Assembly: GCA_021847325.1 (NCBI GenBank)
Contig: JAJZTY010000007.1
Location: 1-33,687, forward strand
Length of the DNA stretch: 33,687 nucleotides
Origin: Bacillota bacterium
GTDB lineage: Bacteria > Bacillota_I > Bacilli_A > Erysipelotrichales > Erysipelotrichaceae
Reading direction: 5' to 3'
Both the position numbers and the translations under genes were made by a program. The notes under the pieces were generated by a model, which was given only the letters and a program-made list of their open reading frames with translations, was not told where the DNA came from and did not search any database. Each line of letters begins with the position of its first letter. The first letter of the stretch is position 1. Shown here one piece after another: positions 15,715 through 24,898 of this stretch.

Positions 15715-16959
15715 ATGAAATTAATACTAATTGGCGCGGGTAACCGCGGCATGGAAATATATGCTCATTGGGTAAAAAATAACCATCCAGATGTTTCTTT
15801 TGTAGCAATGGCGGATCCTAATCTTAATAAACGTCTTCGGTTTTCTCGTGAGTTTAATATACCACTGGATGCATGTTATGATTCGTGGGAATCTATTCTT
15901 GAAGTTGAGAAATTAGCAGATGCAGCTATAATAGCAACACAGGATTTTATGCATTATGAACCAACTATGAGAGCTTTATCAAAAGGCTATCATGTCCTAT
16001 TAGAGAAACCAATCTCAGGTTCTAAACAAGAGTTAATTAATTTGCGAGAGCATGCTAAGTCACAAGAAAGAATCTTATCGATTGCACACGTATTAAGATA
16101 CTCAGATTTCTTCGGTGTTGTAAAACATTTGCTAGAAGAAAAAGTAATAGGTGAACTTAAAAGCATACAACATGAGGAAAATATAGCATATTATCATTAT
16201 GCACATAGTTTTGTGAGAGGACCATGGAATAGATCTGATATGGCAAATCCAATTATATTAGCTAAGGCTTGTCATGATATGGATTTAATGGCTTGGTATG
16301 TTGATTCAAAGTGTTCACGAGTCTCATCTTTTGGTGTTCAAAATACATTTATACAAATGAATAAACCAAAGGGGGTACCAGCTCGATGTGGAGAACATTG
16401 CCCACATGCAAAAAGCTGCTTATATGAAGTCAATAAACTTTATAAACAAGAAAAAGCTCAACACCTAGCTAAAATTATTGTAAATGAGTACGGTAGTTTA
16501 GAGAAAGGGTTTGAAGTATCAGATTATGGTAGATGTGTTTATGACTTAGATAATGATGTTATGGAAACACAAGTGACTTTGCTTGAATTTGAAAATGGCG
16601 TTCATGTTAGTTTTCATTTGTGCGCATTTACGGATGAAATATCAAGATATATGCATTTAATGGGGACTGAAGGAGAAATACGTGGAAATACTTTAGATCG
16701 AAAGATTACTGTAAAGCGTTATGATGAATCAGAAGAAAGAATTATACAAATCGGAGAGTCTGATTCACTACATGAAGGTGGAGATGCAGGCATTATAAAA
16801 GGATTCATTGAAGAAGTACAAGAGAACAATGTTAAAAATGGTCGTACTTCTGTAGATAAATCAATAATGAGTCATTTAATGTCATTAGCAGCAGAATCCT
16901 CTCGTATAAATCATAGAGTTATTGATTTAGAAGCTTTTGAGAAGGAGATTGATATATGA
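15715..16959 (+). CDS. Gfo/Idh/MocA oxidoreductase A with four-cysteine insertion
   Basis: The 414-residue protein has an NAD(P)-binding fold (GAGNRG, 7-12), the family EKP motif (97-99, catalytic Lys98) and KACHDMD with His187 in the position of the second catalytic residue. Between the usual core strands it carries Cys225, Cys229 and Cys235, then Cys274 in a CVY context, spacing that suggests a bound metal. This insertion recurs in the next two proteins. The family oxidises or reduces sugar hydroxyls, often at C3, or uses transient oxidation to cleave glycosides. The substrate is unknown. It is 12 bases after permease 2 and overlaps oxidoreductase B by four bases (ATGA). Confidence 0.88.
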   Translation: MKLILIGAGNRGMEIYAHWVKNNHPDVSFVAMADPNLNKRLRFSREFNIPLDACYDSWESILEVEKLADAAIIATQDFMHYEPTMRALSKGYHVLLEKPISGSKQELINLREHAKSQERILSIAHVLRYSDFFGVVKHLLEEKVIGELKSIQHEENIAYYHYAHSFVRGPWNRSDMANPIILAKACHDMDLMAWYVDSKCSRVSSFGVQNTFIQMNKPKGVPARCGEHCPHAKSCLYEVNKLYKQEKAQHLAKIIVNEYGSLEKGFEVSDYGRCVYDLDNDVMETQVTLLEFENGVHVSFHLCAFTDEISRYMHLMGTEGEIRGNTLDRKITVKRYDESEERIIQIGESDSLHEGGDAGIIKGFIEEVQENNVKNGRTSVDKSIMSHLMSLAAESSRINHRVIDLEAFEKEIDI

Positions 16960-18179
16960 AATTAGCATTAATTGGAGCAGGAAATCGTATAACTTTTCAA
17001 TATGCATTGAATTTATATCAAAAGTTTCAAGATACAGTCACTATTGTAGGTGTATTTGATCAGAACATGACTAGAGCAAATAAACTAAGTGAACGATTAG
17101 AAAATAAAGTAAAAGTTTATAGTAGCGCTGAGGCATTAATTAGTGAAAGTGGATGTGATACTGTTTTAATTGGTACATTAGATGCGACTCATGATTATTA
17201 TATTGATTTAGCAATGAGATTAGGATGTGATGTTATTTGCGAGAAACCAATCACAACAACAAAAGAGAAGGCTAATATTATTATAAATGCGGAGAAGGAA
17301 ACACAGAAGAAACTTACGATTACATTTAATTATCGTTTTACATTATTTGCGACTACTATAAAAGAAACACTTAAATCGCATTCAATTGGAAAAATTGAAA
17401 GCATTCATTTTGAGTGGTTATTGGATCAAGCACATGGTGCAGATTATTTTAGAAGATGGCATCGAGAAAAAAAGAATTCAGGTGGGTTAGCGGTTCATAA
17501 AGCAACTCATCATTTTGATTTAATCAATTGGTTAATAGAGAAAAAACCTATAGAAGTATATGCGAAAGGTGGGTTATATTTCTATGGCGCAAAGAATAGT
17601 TTATTTAATGGAACAAACTGTAGAGTATGTTTACATAAGAATGAATGTAAATTTTATAAAGATTATTCAAATGATGAAGCAATTAATTCTATGTTTTATC
17701 AAGCAGAACATGAAGATGGTTATTTTAGAGATGGGTGTGTATACTCAGAAAAAATTGATATAGAAGATACAATAACCGCACTTATTAGCTATGAAGATAA
17801 TATAGATATGAGCTATAAGCTTATTGCTTATGCTCCATATGAAGGTTACCGATTAAGTATCACAGGTGACAAGGGTAGAATTGAAGCAGAAGATTTTCAT
17901 GGTTTAGTTGGACCATATGCAAATAAACAAATTTATCTGTTAAATGTATATGATGATAACGGGAATAAAAAAGAAATAAATGTACCTGTATCTAGTGGAA
18001 GTCATGGTGGTGGAGATGATCGCATGATGGAGATGATTTTTGCGAACAAGATCATAACGGATCCTCTCAATCATATGGCAAATAGTGAAGCTGGATTCAA
18101 TGCAGCATATATTGGAATGGCTATAAATTTATCTCTGGCGGAAAATCGTGTTGTTCATATTGAAGAATTTAAAAGATAA
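16956..18179 (+). CDS. Gfo/Idh/MocA oxidoreductase B with four-cysteine insertion
   Basis: The 407-residue paralogue of the preceding protein has the nucleotide fold at GAGNR (7-11), EKP at 96-98 and a KATHHFD stretch with His185/His186. The cysteine insertion is Cys222, Cys225, Cys231 and Cys261 (again CVY). It is too divergent from A to be a recent duplicate, so the two probably act on different intermediates. It starts inside the stop codon of A, indicating coupled synthesis and perhaps complex formation. A GSHGGGDD stretch near residue 348 matches a glycine-rich HGGGD element in the others. Confidence 0.87.
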   Translation: MKLALIGAGNRITFQYALNLYQKFQDTVTIVGVFDQNMTRANKLSERLENKVKVYSSAEALISESGCDTVLIGTLDATHDYYIDLAMRLGCDVICEKPITTTKEKANIIINAEKETQKKLTITFNYRFTLFATTIKETLKSHSIGKIESIHFEWLLDQAHGADYFRRWHREKKNSGGLAVHKATHHFDLINWLIEKKPIEVYAKGGLYFYGAKNSLFNGTNCRVCLHKNECKFYKDYSNDEAINSMFYQAEHEDGYFRDGCVYSEKIDIEDTITALISYEDNIDMSYKLIAYAPYEGYRLSITGDKGRIEAEDFHGLVGPYANKQIYLLNVYDDNGNKKEINVPVSSGSHGGGDDRMMEMIFANKIITDPLNHMANSEAGFNAAYIGMAINLSLAENRVVHIEEFKR

Positions 18180-18203
18180 ACATAACATAAAGGAACTATT
18201 AAT

Positions 18204-19382
18204 ATGCAAAAATTTATTATTGTTGGTGGGGGAGCTCGTGGTATTTTCTTCTCGGAAATACTTGAAAACGAATTAAATTGTAAAGTTGTCGCTATTATGG
18301 ATAGCTTTGTGGAAGGTAATCCTTTTATCGAAGCTAGATTAAAAGACGCAAAGATTGAAGGTGTAGAAATCTTTAATGATATTGAATTAATGTTAGAAAA
18401 GTATCCTAGTGATAAAGTAGATGGTGCGTTTATTATGACACCAGAGTGGACACATTTATCAGTTTTTAAACGACTAACACAATCAAACTATAATATTTTT
18501 CTTGAAAAACCAATCGCTACAACTAAAGAAGCCATATTAGAAATTGGAGAAATCGCAAAGAATTATTCAAAAGTTATTCAAGTAGGATTTGTTATGCGTT
18601 ATTCTCCTTTCTATAGAAAGATAAAATCATGGATTGCGGAGAATGATTTAGGAAGAATCACACAAATTCAAATGAATGAAAGACTAACAGTTGTTCATGG
18701 AACTAAATTCAAGCGTAGTTGGCATAGAATGAAAGAATATACGGGTGGTTTCATGAACGAAAAATGTTCACATGATCTGGACATGATGTGTTGGATTAAA
18801 TCAAATGATGCAAAGCCAATTGGTGTAATGTCCATGGGGTCGCGTACATTTGCGCGTGAATCTGTAGGGCAAGTAAGTTGTTCAACATGCCCAGATAAAA
18901 AATGTATTTATCGAGAGGACATCACACAATACGCGAAATATCATGATGGTAAAGTGCTTTTAGACAAAACAGCTGGTGGAGTTAATGAATGTATCTACGG
19001 TAATACTTCTGATATAAATGATTCTCAAACAGTCATGGTTTTATTTGATGATAATACACATGGAATATTTAACGTTATTTCGATGAGTGGAAAAGATGGA
19101 AGAGATATTATGATACATTTTGAATATGGTCTTATTTTTGGTGATTTAGAAGAAGGGAATCTAACTAAAATGGATTATCGAAGAAATCAAACAGAGAAGT
19201 ATTATATTTCAGGAATGAATTTTCATGGTGGAGGTGATACTCAAGTTGTCAAAGAATTTACAGAATGTATCATCAATCAAACAAAACCAGTAGCTTCAGT
19301 CGAAGATGGTCTTAGAGCTTCACTATTATCCTTCTGTGCTGATGAAAGCATTGAAACAAAAGTATTTGTGGAGTTAACTTAA
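18204..19382 (+). CDS. Gfo/Idh/MocA oxidoreductase C with four-cysteine insertion
   Basis: The 392-residue third paralogue has the nucleotide fold at VGGGARG (7-13), EKP at 101-103 and KCSHDLD with His190. Its cysteines are 226, 229, 234 and 263 (CIY). HGGGD appears close to the C-terminus. The ribosome site is AAAGGA. Three tandem members with the same metal-like site suggest consecutive redox steps, for example oxidation, cleavage or epimerisation, then reduction that restores the cofactor. This is inference; no characterised exact counterpart is known to me. Confidence 0.87.
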   Translation: MQKFIIVGGGARGIFFSEILENELNCKVVAIMDSFVEGNPFIEARLKDAKIEGVEIFNDIELMLEKYPSDKVDGAFIMTPEWTHLSVFKRLTQSNYNIFLEKPIATTKEAILEIGEIAKNYSKVIQVGFVMRYSPFYRKIKSWIAENDLGRITQIQMNERLTVVHGTKFKRSWHRMKEYTGGFMNEKCSHDLDMMCWIKSNDAKPIGVMSMGSRTFARESVGQVSCSTCPDKKCIYREDITQYAKYHDGKVLLDKTAGGVNECIYGNTSDINDSQTVMVLFDDNTHGIFNVISMSGKDGRDIMIHFEYGLIFGDLEEGNLTKMDYRRNQTEKYYISGMNFHGGGDTQVVKEFTECIINQTKPVASVEDGLRASLLSFCADESIETKVFVELT

Positions 19383-20315
19383 ATGAATGAAATTCGCACT
19401 TTAAAAAATCAAAAAGAAATAGAGATGGCTTATAAATTATGTAATACTGTATTTTTTAAGTGCGAATCATTTTTTGAACGACGATATCCGCATGTCTTTA
19501 ATGAGTGCAATATCGATAATTTGTTTGGAGCTTTTTATAACGGTCAATTAGTAAGTTTCATCGCAACTTATCCTACAAAGATTGATTTCCTTAATTTAAC
19601 TTTAAATACGAGAATGTTAGGAGCGGTTTGTACATATAAAGATTTTCAAGGAAATGGATTTTCAACTAGCATTCTCAATTACATTGAAAAAGAACTAAGT
19701 AATAAAACAGATTTATTAGTTATTTCAGGTGATGGAAAGAATTATCTTAAATTTGGGGCCATGATTGTAGGGCAAATATACGAAGTTCATGTACCTAAAG
19801 AAAAGCTAAATGTCACTCAATTAGAATACAAAATTATTGAGCATATTGAGGAATTAGAAGTTGAAAAATACTACAATGCCTATGAACTTAAAACATTACC
19901 GAAATTTTTCAGAACCTTAGATGAAACAAAAAAAATGATTCAAGGTCATTTAGAACCACTAAATAATGAGCATAACTATGTTATACATGATTTGAATTAT
20001 CAATCATTCTCATGCATTAGAATTGGCTTTGAAGGCGATATTAAGATTGCTTATGTTATAGAGAGTGTGGGTAATTTAAAATTAATTGTTGATATGATTG
20101 AGGATTTTGCTGTTAAAAACGATTGCGAAAAATTATTTTATCGGACGACAGAAATAGTTAAAAAACACCAAGATTATACATTTTCAACTCCTATTACTGG
20201 AACAATGAAAGTTATAAACCCTAATTTAAAACTTAGTGCTTTGGATATATTTGGTGATTTAAATAAGAGAGGACATTACCCTTGTATAAGGGTTGATGAT
20301 TTAAACTTTCTATGA
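19383..20315 (+). CDS. GNAT-family N-acetyltransferase
   Basis: The 310-residue protein has a GNAT acetyl-CoA site in its first half (MLGAVCTYKDFQGNGFSTSIL, with the Q-x-x-G-x-G/A pattern at the pyrophosphate loop). An additional C-terminal region of about 150 residues is unlike simple GNATs and recalls larger Eis-like two-domain members. It starts directly at the stop codon of oxidoreductase C and overlaps the next gene by four bases. In a sugar pathway it might acetylate an amino sugar or a released amine, but neither the substrate nor the need for acetylation beside a NagA-like deacetylase is clear. Confidence 0.8.
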   Translation: MNEIRTLKNQKEIEMAYKLCNTVFFKCESFFERRYPHVFNECNIDNLFGAFYNGQLVSFIATYPTKIDFLNLTLNTRMLGAVCTYKDFQGNGFSTSILNYIEKELSNKTDLLVISGDGKNYLKFGAMIVGQIYEVHVPKEKLNVTQLEYKIIEHIEELEVEKYYNAYELKTLPKFFRTLDETKKMIQGHLEPLNNEHNYVIHDLNYQSFSCIRIGFEGDIKIAYVIESVGNLKLIVDMIEDFAVKNDCEKLFYRTTEIVKKHQDYTFSTPITGTMKVINPNLKLSALDIFGDLNKRGHYPCIRVDDLNFL

Positions 20316-22237
20316 AAATATTAAAAGAAATTGAAGATTTATCATACCATGGTCTCTTAAATGTTGATTCTAAGGATCAATTAAATCAAATGATTATTAA
20401 TCGTTCTCATAACGCATTTAAGAAAAGAGATCGTAAAAAGAAATCAATAAAACTATTATCTGATCTTAAGAAACATCAATCTTGGATTGAAGTATCAGTT
20501 CTCAAAGCGTTAGGTGACATACCATATACAACAAAATCACTGAATGCGAAACTTGTTAAGGTAGACAAGTACGAATTTTATTCGCGTGAAAATATCGTAT
20601 TCGAATCTTTAGAAAAAATCTACGTAACGGCGAATCTGTACAAACCAAATTTTACTAAAAAAGATCGCTTTCCATGTATTTTATTAGTATGTGGACATCA
20701 GAATTTGGGTAAGCATTCAGAAGAGTATCAATTTGTAGCTCAAACTCTGGTTTCTTATGGATTCATTGTGTTTGTGATTGACAATTTTGGGCAAGGTGAG
20801 CGATTTAGCTATTTTGAAAATAATGTTCAATCAGTTGAACCATTGACCTATGAGCATGATCATGCTGGGTATCAATCAAGTTTAATTGGGGATAACATAG
20901 CTAGATATATGGTATATGATCATATTCGAGCAATTGATTATCTGGAAACGAGAAATGATATTGATATGAGTCGTTTAGGTATTACTGGTAATTCTGGTGG
21001 AGGGACAATTACTTCGTTGCTCATGATTTTAGAGAAACGTATAAAAGCTGCTGCTCCGGCAACATTTATTACAAGACGAGATATCTATCAAAAAACTGGA
21101 CAAGCACAAGATCGCGAACAACATTGGTTTAATTTAACAGAGATTGGTTTTGATCATGAAGATATATTACTTGCTTTTGCACCAAAACCACTTAGGGTAT
21201 TGGTTGCAGAATATGACTTTTTTCCAATAGAAGGAACTTTAAAATCATTTGAACTTGCAAAAAAAGGTTATTGTTTATATTTTCATGAATCGAATTTAAG
21301 TTTGAAACGATTTCCAATAGAACATAGTTATCCTATTGAAATGGCAGAGGATGCTGCTTTATTCTTTCAACTTTGTTTTGATTATCATTATCATCAAACA
21401 ATAGAATTAAAATATGATGATAATTGTCTTTGTACATATACAGGTCAAGTAGCAAGTTCTTTTTTAGACGCTCGATTTGTTTATGAATTAAATCTAGAAA
21501 GATTAAACCAAATTCAAAATAATTCGCGTCTTAATAAAACTAAATATTTACATCAATATTTAAATAAGATGATATATCAACATCGTGTTTTCGAAAATTA
21601 TAATTCAAAACGTAACAGAGTTTTTGATAGCAATGATTTATTTATTGTTGAACATTGGACGTATCAATCTCAAATAGACATGACATCAAGTTTGTTGTGG
21701 TTTAAGAACAATATAAGAAGTAATTCAATTGTATTAGCAATATGGCCAAATGGATCTTCGAATCTAGAAAAACATGGAGATTTTATTCTTAAATGTATAA
21801 GAGATAATAAAGATATCATTGTTTTAGATTTATGTGGCGAAGGCTTCTTACAACAAAGAGAATTAGTTTGGTGGGCGAAGAGCGATGAAGCTTATGGATC
21901 GTTGTATAAATTAAATGACGATTTATTTTGGTTAGGTGATTCACTTGCGTCACTTAGAACATACGAAGTTATCAAAGCAATAGAGTGGATTAAAATTCAA
22001 ACGCCATTAATGTTAGAAGTGCATGCTTTTCAAACACATAATGTTTATGCGAAGTTTGCCTTAGAGTTATTATCATATCGAATTTCATATCAAGAACATG
22101 ATGGATTTAGTGGATATCAGAATTGGATTAAGCAAAAAGTTTACGACGAGAAATATGGCAGAGATATTTTATTTCCAAACATACTTAAGTATGGAGATAT
22201 TCAGGATATAGATATATCTAAAAAGGAGCTATTATGA
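20312..22237 (+). CDS. Two-domain alpha/beta hydrolase, probable carbohydrate esterase
   Basis: The 641-residue cytosolic protein has an N-terminal alpha/beta hydrolase related to acetyl-xylan esterase-like (Abhydrolase_7) proteins. A complete triad is visible: Ser228 in GNSGG, Asp302 in AEYDFF and His338 in IEHSYP. LLVCGHQNLGKH at 124-135 supplies the oxyanion region. The second half (about 430-641) looks like another hydrolase fold (IVLDLCGEGFLQQRE, then DSLASLRTYEVIKAIEW) but has no G-x-S-x-G serine, so it is probably a structural or binding domain. It may remove acetyl or other ester groups from the imported sugar. It overlaps both neighbours by four bases. Confidence 0.8.
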   Translation: MKILKEIEDLSYHGLLNVDSKDQLNQMIINRSHNAFKKRDRKKKSIKLLSDLKKHQSWIEVSVLKALGDIPYTTKSLNAKLVKVDKYEFYSRENIVFESLEKIYVTANLYKPNFTKKDRFPCILLVCGHQNLGKHSEEYQFVAQTLVSYGFIVFVIDNFGQGERFSYFENNVQSVEPLTYEHDHAGYQSSLIGDNIARYMVYDHIRAIDYLETRNDIDMSRLGITGNSGGGTITSLLMILEKRIKAAAPATFITRRDIYQKTGQAQDREQHWFNLTEIGFDHEDILLAFAPKPLRVLVAEYDFFPIEGTLKSFELAKKGYCLYFHESNLSLKRFPIEHSYPIEMAEDAALFFQLCFDYHYHQTIELKYDDNCLCTYTGQVASSFLDARFVYELNLERLNQIQNNSRLNKTKYLHQYLNKMIYQHRVFENYNSKRNRVFDSNDLFIVEHWTYQSQIDMTSSLLWFKNNIRSNSIVLAIWPNGSSNLEKHGDFILKCIRDNKDIIVLDLCGEGFLQQRELVWWAKSDEAYGSLYKLNDDLFWLGDSLASLRTYEVIKAIEWIKIQTPLMLEVHAFQTHNVYAKFALELLSYRISYQEHDGFSGYQNWIKQKVYDEKYGRDILFPNILKYGDIQDIDISKKELL

Positions 22238-22968
22238 AATTTATTCTAAGTAAAGACGCTGAAGAACTTGGTGAAAAAGTAGCTCAAGCTTCAAAACTTA
22301 TTATTGATCAAGCGATTAAAGAAAAAGGTGAGGCAAGAGTTATCTTTTCAACTGGAGCATCTCAATTTACGACTTTTGATGCATTACTAAGATTAGATAT
22401 AGATTGGTCAAAAGTTGTCGCATTTCACTTAGATGAATATATAGGGATTGATGAATCTCATCCTGCTAGTTTTATAAAGTACTTAAAAGAGCGCTTTGTG
22501 AATAAAGTAAGTCTAAAGAAGTTTTATTTTGTTGATCCAAAAGAAGGAGTATTAAATTGTATTCGTAAACTTACACACGAAATAACTGAAAGTAAGATTG
22601 ATTTAGGCCTTATTGGAATTGGTGTAAATGGTCATATAGCATTTAACGATCCTCCAGCAGATTTTACCACAGAGGAAAGTTATCATATTGTTCATTTAGA
22701 TCAAACTTGTCGTTTACAACAAATGGGTGAAGGTTGGTTTGAAACATTAGATGATGTGCCAAAACAAGCCATATCAATGACTGTTCAGCAGATTTTGAAA
22801 TGCAATAAAATAATTTCAGCTGTTCCATATAAAGTAAAAGCAGAAGCGATATCTAATTTATACTACGCTAGTGCAGCTAATCCAATGTTACCAGCATCTG
22901 CATTTTTAAATCATTCTAATGTAGAAATTTATTTGGATGAGGATTCAGCATCCTTAATTGAGGTGTAA
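22234..22968 (+). CDS. nagB: Glucosamine-6-phosphate deaminase, variant NagB/AgaI family
   Basis: The 244-residue protein converts an amino-sugar 6-phosphate to a ketose phosphate and ammonia. HLDEY (Asp67) and GIGVNGHIAFND (131-139, His134) are the family's active-site stretches. The residue equivalent to E. coli Glu148 is Asp139, and the phosphate loop is STGASQ instead of SGSTP-like forms, so it belongs to a side branch whose substrate could be GlcN-6-P or GalN-6-P. It is coupled to the esterase gene by a four-base overlap. An AgaS-like enzyme at the end of the island offers a second deaminase. Confidence 0.85.
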   Translation: MKFILSKDAEELGEKVAQASKLIIDQAIKEKGEARVIFSTGASQFTTFDALLRLDIDWSKVVAFHLDEYIGIDESHPASFIKYLKERFVNKVSLKKFYFVDPKEGVLNCIRKLTHEITESKIDLGLIGIGVNGHIAFNDPPADFTTEESYHIVHLDQTCRLQQMGEGWFETLDDVPKQAISMTVQQILKCNKIISAVPYKVKAEAISNLYYASAANPMLPASAFLNHSNVEIYLDEDSASLIEV

Positions 22969-22969
22969 T

Positions 22970-24898
22970 ATGAGATATATTTTAAGACAAACGATTTTAG
23001 AATCAACATGGAAAAGACAAATAAATGAAATAATAGAATTGTCAAAAAAAGTGCCGATTGAAGAAGTGATGTTTATGGAACAGTCTCATCAAATTATGAT
23101 GGTGCCGTATCCTTTAAGTAAACACAAAGTAATGGCTAATATATATAAGAACATAGCTCAACAACTCAAAGAGGTTGGAATTGATTATTCAATAAACATA
23201 GCAACGATTGTAGGTCATTCAGATGCTCTTGTGTCGGATGAAATGGTTTTACCTTTTCAAAAATTTGTGGGAGAAGACTTAAAAGAAAGGCATGCAGTTT
23301 ATTGTATTGGAGATACAGATTGGCAGTCGTATGCTCAAGAAGTAGTTAGTTTGTATGCTCAGACACATCCGAAACGCATTATGATTGATGATGACTTTAG
23401 ATCATTAAATCATACACTTCAATTTGGTTGTTTTTGCGATTTACACTTGGATGCTTTAAGGAATGAATTATCACTACCAAAAACATTTTCAGCAAATGAC
23501 TTAATTGAATCATTACTTGGTAAGAATGACAATGAAATTCAAATAAAACAAGCTTGGCAAAAAATCAATTTTGAATTCCAACTAAGTGCAGCTCATAAAA
23601 TTGAGGAGGCAATACATTCAATCGATCCAAATATTGAAGTTGGTTTAATGAACTCCGGTGAGCAAGCGCATTCGATCCAAGGAAGGGATATGACTAAGCT
23701 TTTAGAAGCATTTGCTGGCAAAGGTCGGAAAGCACTCTCGAGACCAGCGGGTGGAGTGTATGCTGATGGGGTACATGATCAAATCATAAATATGCATCAA
23801 ACTCCTGCATTAAGCTACTTTGCTTCAAAGATTGATACTACATGGGTTTCTGAAGTAGAGAATTGGCCGCATTCGAGATACATTAAGAGTATTGCCATCA
23901 CGAAACTCCAAATGTTAATGCACACCCTATTTGGGGCAGATGCAATAACATTAAACCTTTATGATTATTTAGCTACTCCTCATTATTTAGAACAAGATTG
24001 GGAAGAAATGCTAATTGAATTAAAACCAAAATTAAGTCAGCTACAATCAATTCGTAAAGACAAAAAACTAAGGGGAATAAGTTTGCCATGGGAATCAAAT
24101 TTTGCTTCTATAAAATATAACCGTACTCATAGTTTTAATGACTTATATCCAAAACGACAACTTGATTTACTTTTACCGCAAATGGGTATTCCAACTCAAT
24201 TTGAACCTTCTAATATCAATATATTATTAGGAGATGATGTGCTTGCTTACAGTCTAGATACTTTAATGGATTATTTAAAAAATGGATTATTATTAGACAA
24301 TGTTGCTGCAAAACACTTAATATCAAAAGGTTTACATGAATATTTAGGTGTTACTTTTTTTGATAAGTTAACTGAACCGTGTACAGAACGCTTAACTGAT
24401 ATAGATTTCTCAGGTGCTTATTTTGGATGTGACTTACCTACAAATTGGTTTAGAATGGATATTCAAGGAGAAAGTATAGATGAGTTAAAATTGAGCTCAA
24501 ATGCTAAAGCAATCGCTCAATTAGTTAACCATAATAATGTAATTATTAGCCCAAGTATCGCTATTTTTGAAAACAGTCTCGGTGGGAAAGTGGCTGTTAT
24601 GGCTCAAACAGTTCAAGAACTAGCTTTTTTACATCGTGGGAAATCAATTCAAATTCAGTCTATCTTTAATTGGATGGGATTTAAATATCAAAGATTTTTG
24701 GTCAAGGATCAACCTAATGTTGCGCCATTTATTTATGAAGATGATTATCAAGGGTTATATGTACTTGTAAACACAGGTTTAGATGAAGTAAATATACATT
24801 TATCAGAAGGGCTGGAAAGTGTTTTTGAAGAAGATTCCGATAATATAGTATTAAAACCATTCGGTTTCAAAGCATTTACTTATAAGGTGCAGTCATGA
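22970..24898 (+). CDS. Unclassified TIM-barrel glycoside-hydrolase-like protein
   Basis: The 642-residue protein begins at ATG 22970, seven bases after GAGGTG and one base past the nagB stop. It has no signal peptide. The first ~380 residues look like a (beta/alpha)8 barrel: GDTDW near 114, IDDDFR at 139-144, a VSEVENWPHSRY stretch with Glu295 and Glu297, and HTLFGADAITLNLYD at 318-332. A middle domain resembling the region after the barrel in GH42-like enzymes and a small C-terminal beta domain follow. Paired acids at 140-142 and 295-297 are candidate catalytic residues. I cannot place it in a named GH family. Its place beside nagA and nagB suggests it cleaves the imported glycoside. Confidence 0.7.
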   Translation: MRYILRQTILESTWKRQINEIIELSKKVPIEEVMFMEQSHQIMMVPYPLSKHKVMANIYKNIAQQLKEVGIDYSINIATIVGHSDALVSDEMVLPFQKFVGEDLKERHAVYCIGDTDWQSYAQEVVSLYAQTHPKRIMIDDDFRSLNHTLQFGCFCDLHLDALRNELSLPKTFSANDLIESLLGKNDNEIQIKQAWQKINFEFQLSAAHKIEEAIHSIDPNIEVGLMNSGEQAHSIQGRDMTKLLEAFAGKGRKALSRPAGGVYADGVHDQIINMHQTPALSYFASKIDTTWVSEVENWPHSRYIKSIAITKLQMLMHTLFGADAITLNLYDYLATPHYLEQDWEEMLIELKPKLSQLQSIRKDKKLRGISLPWESNFASIKYNRTHSFNDLYPKRQLDLLLPQMGIPTQFEPSNINILLGDDVLAYSLDTLMDYLKNGLLLDNVAAKHLISKGLHEYLGVTFFDKLTEPCTERLTDIDFSGAYFGCDLPTNWFRMDIQGESIDELKLSSNAKAIAQLVNHNNVIISPSIAIFENSLGGKVAVMAQTVQELAFLHRGKSIQIQSIFNWMGFKYQRFLVKDQPNVAPFIYEDDYQGLYVLVNTGLDEVNIHLSEGLESVFEEDSDNIVLKPFGFKAFTYKVQS

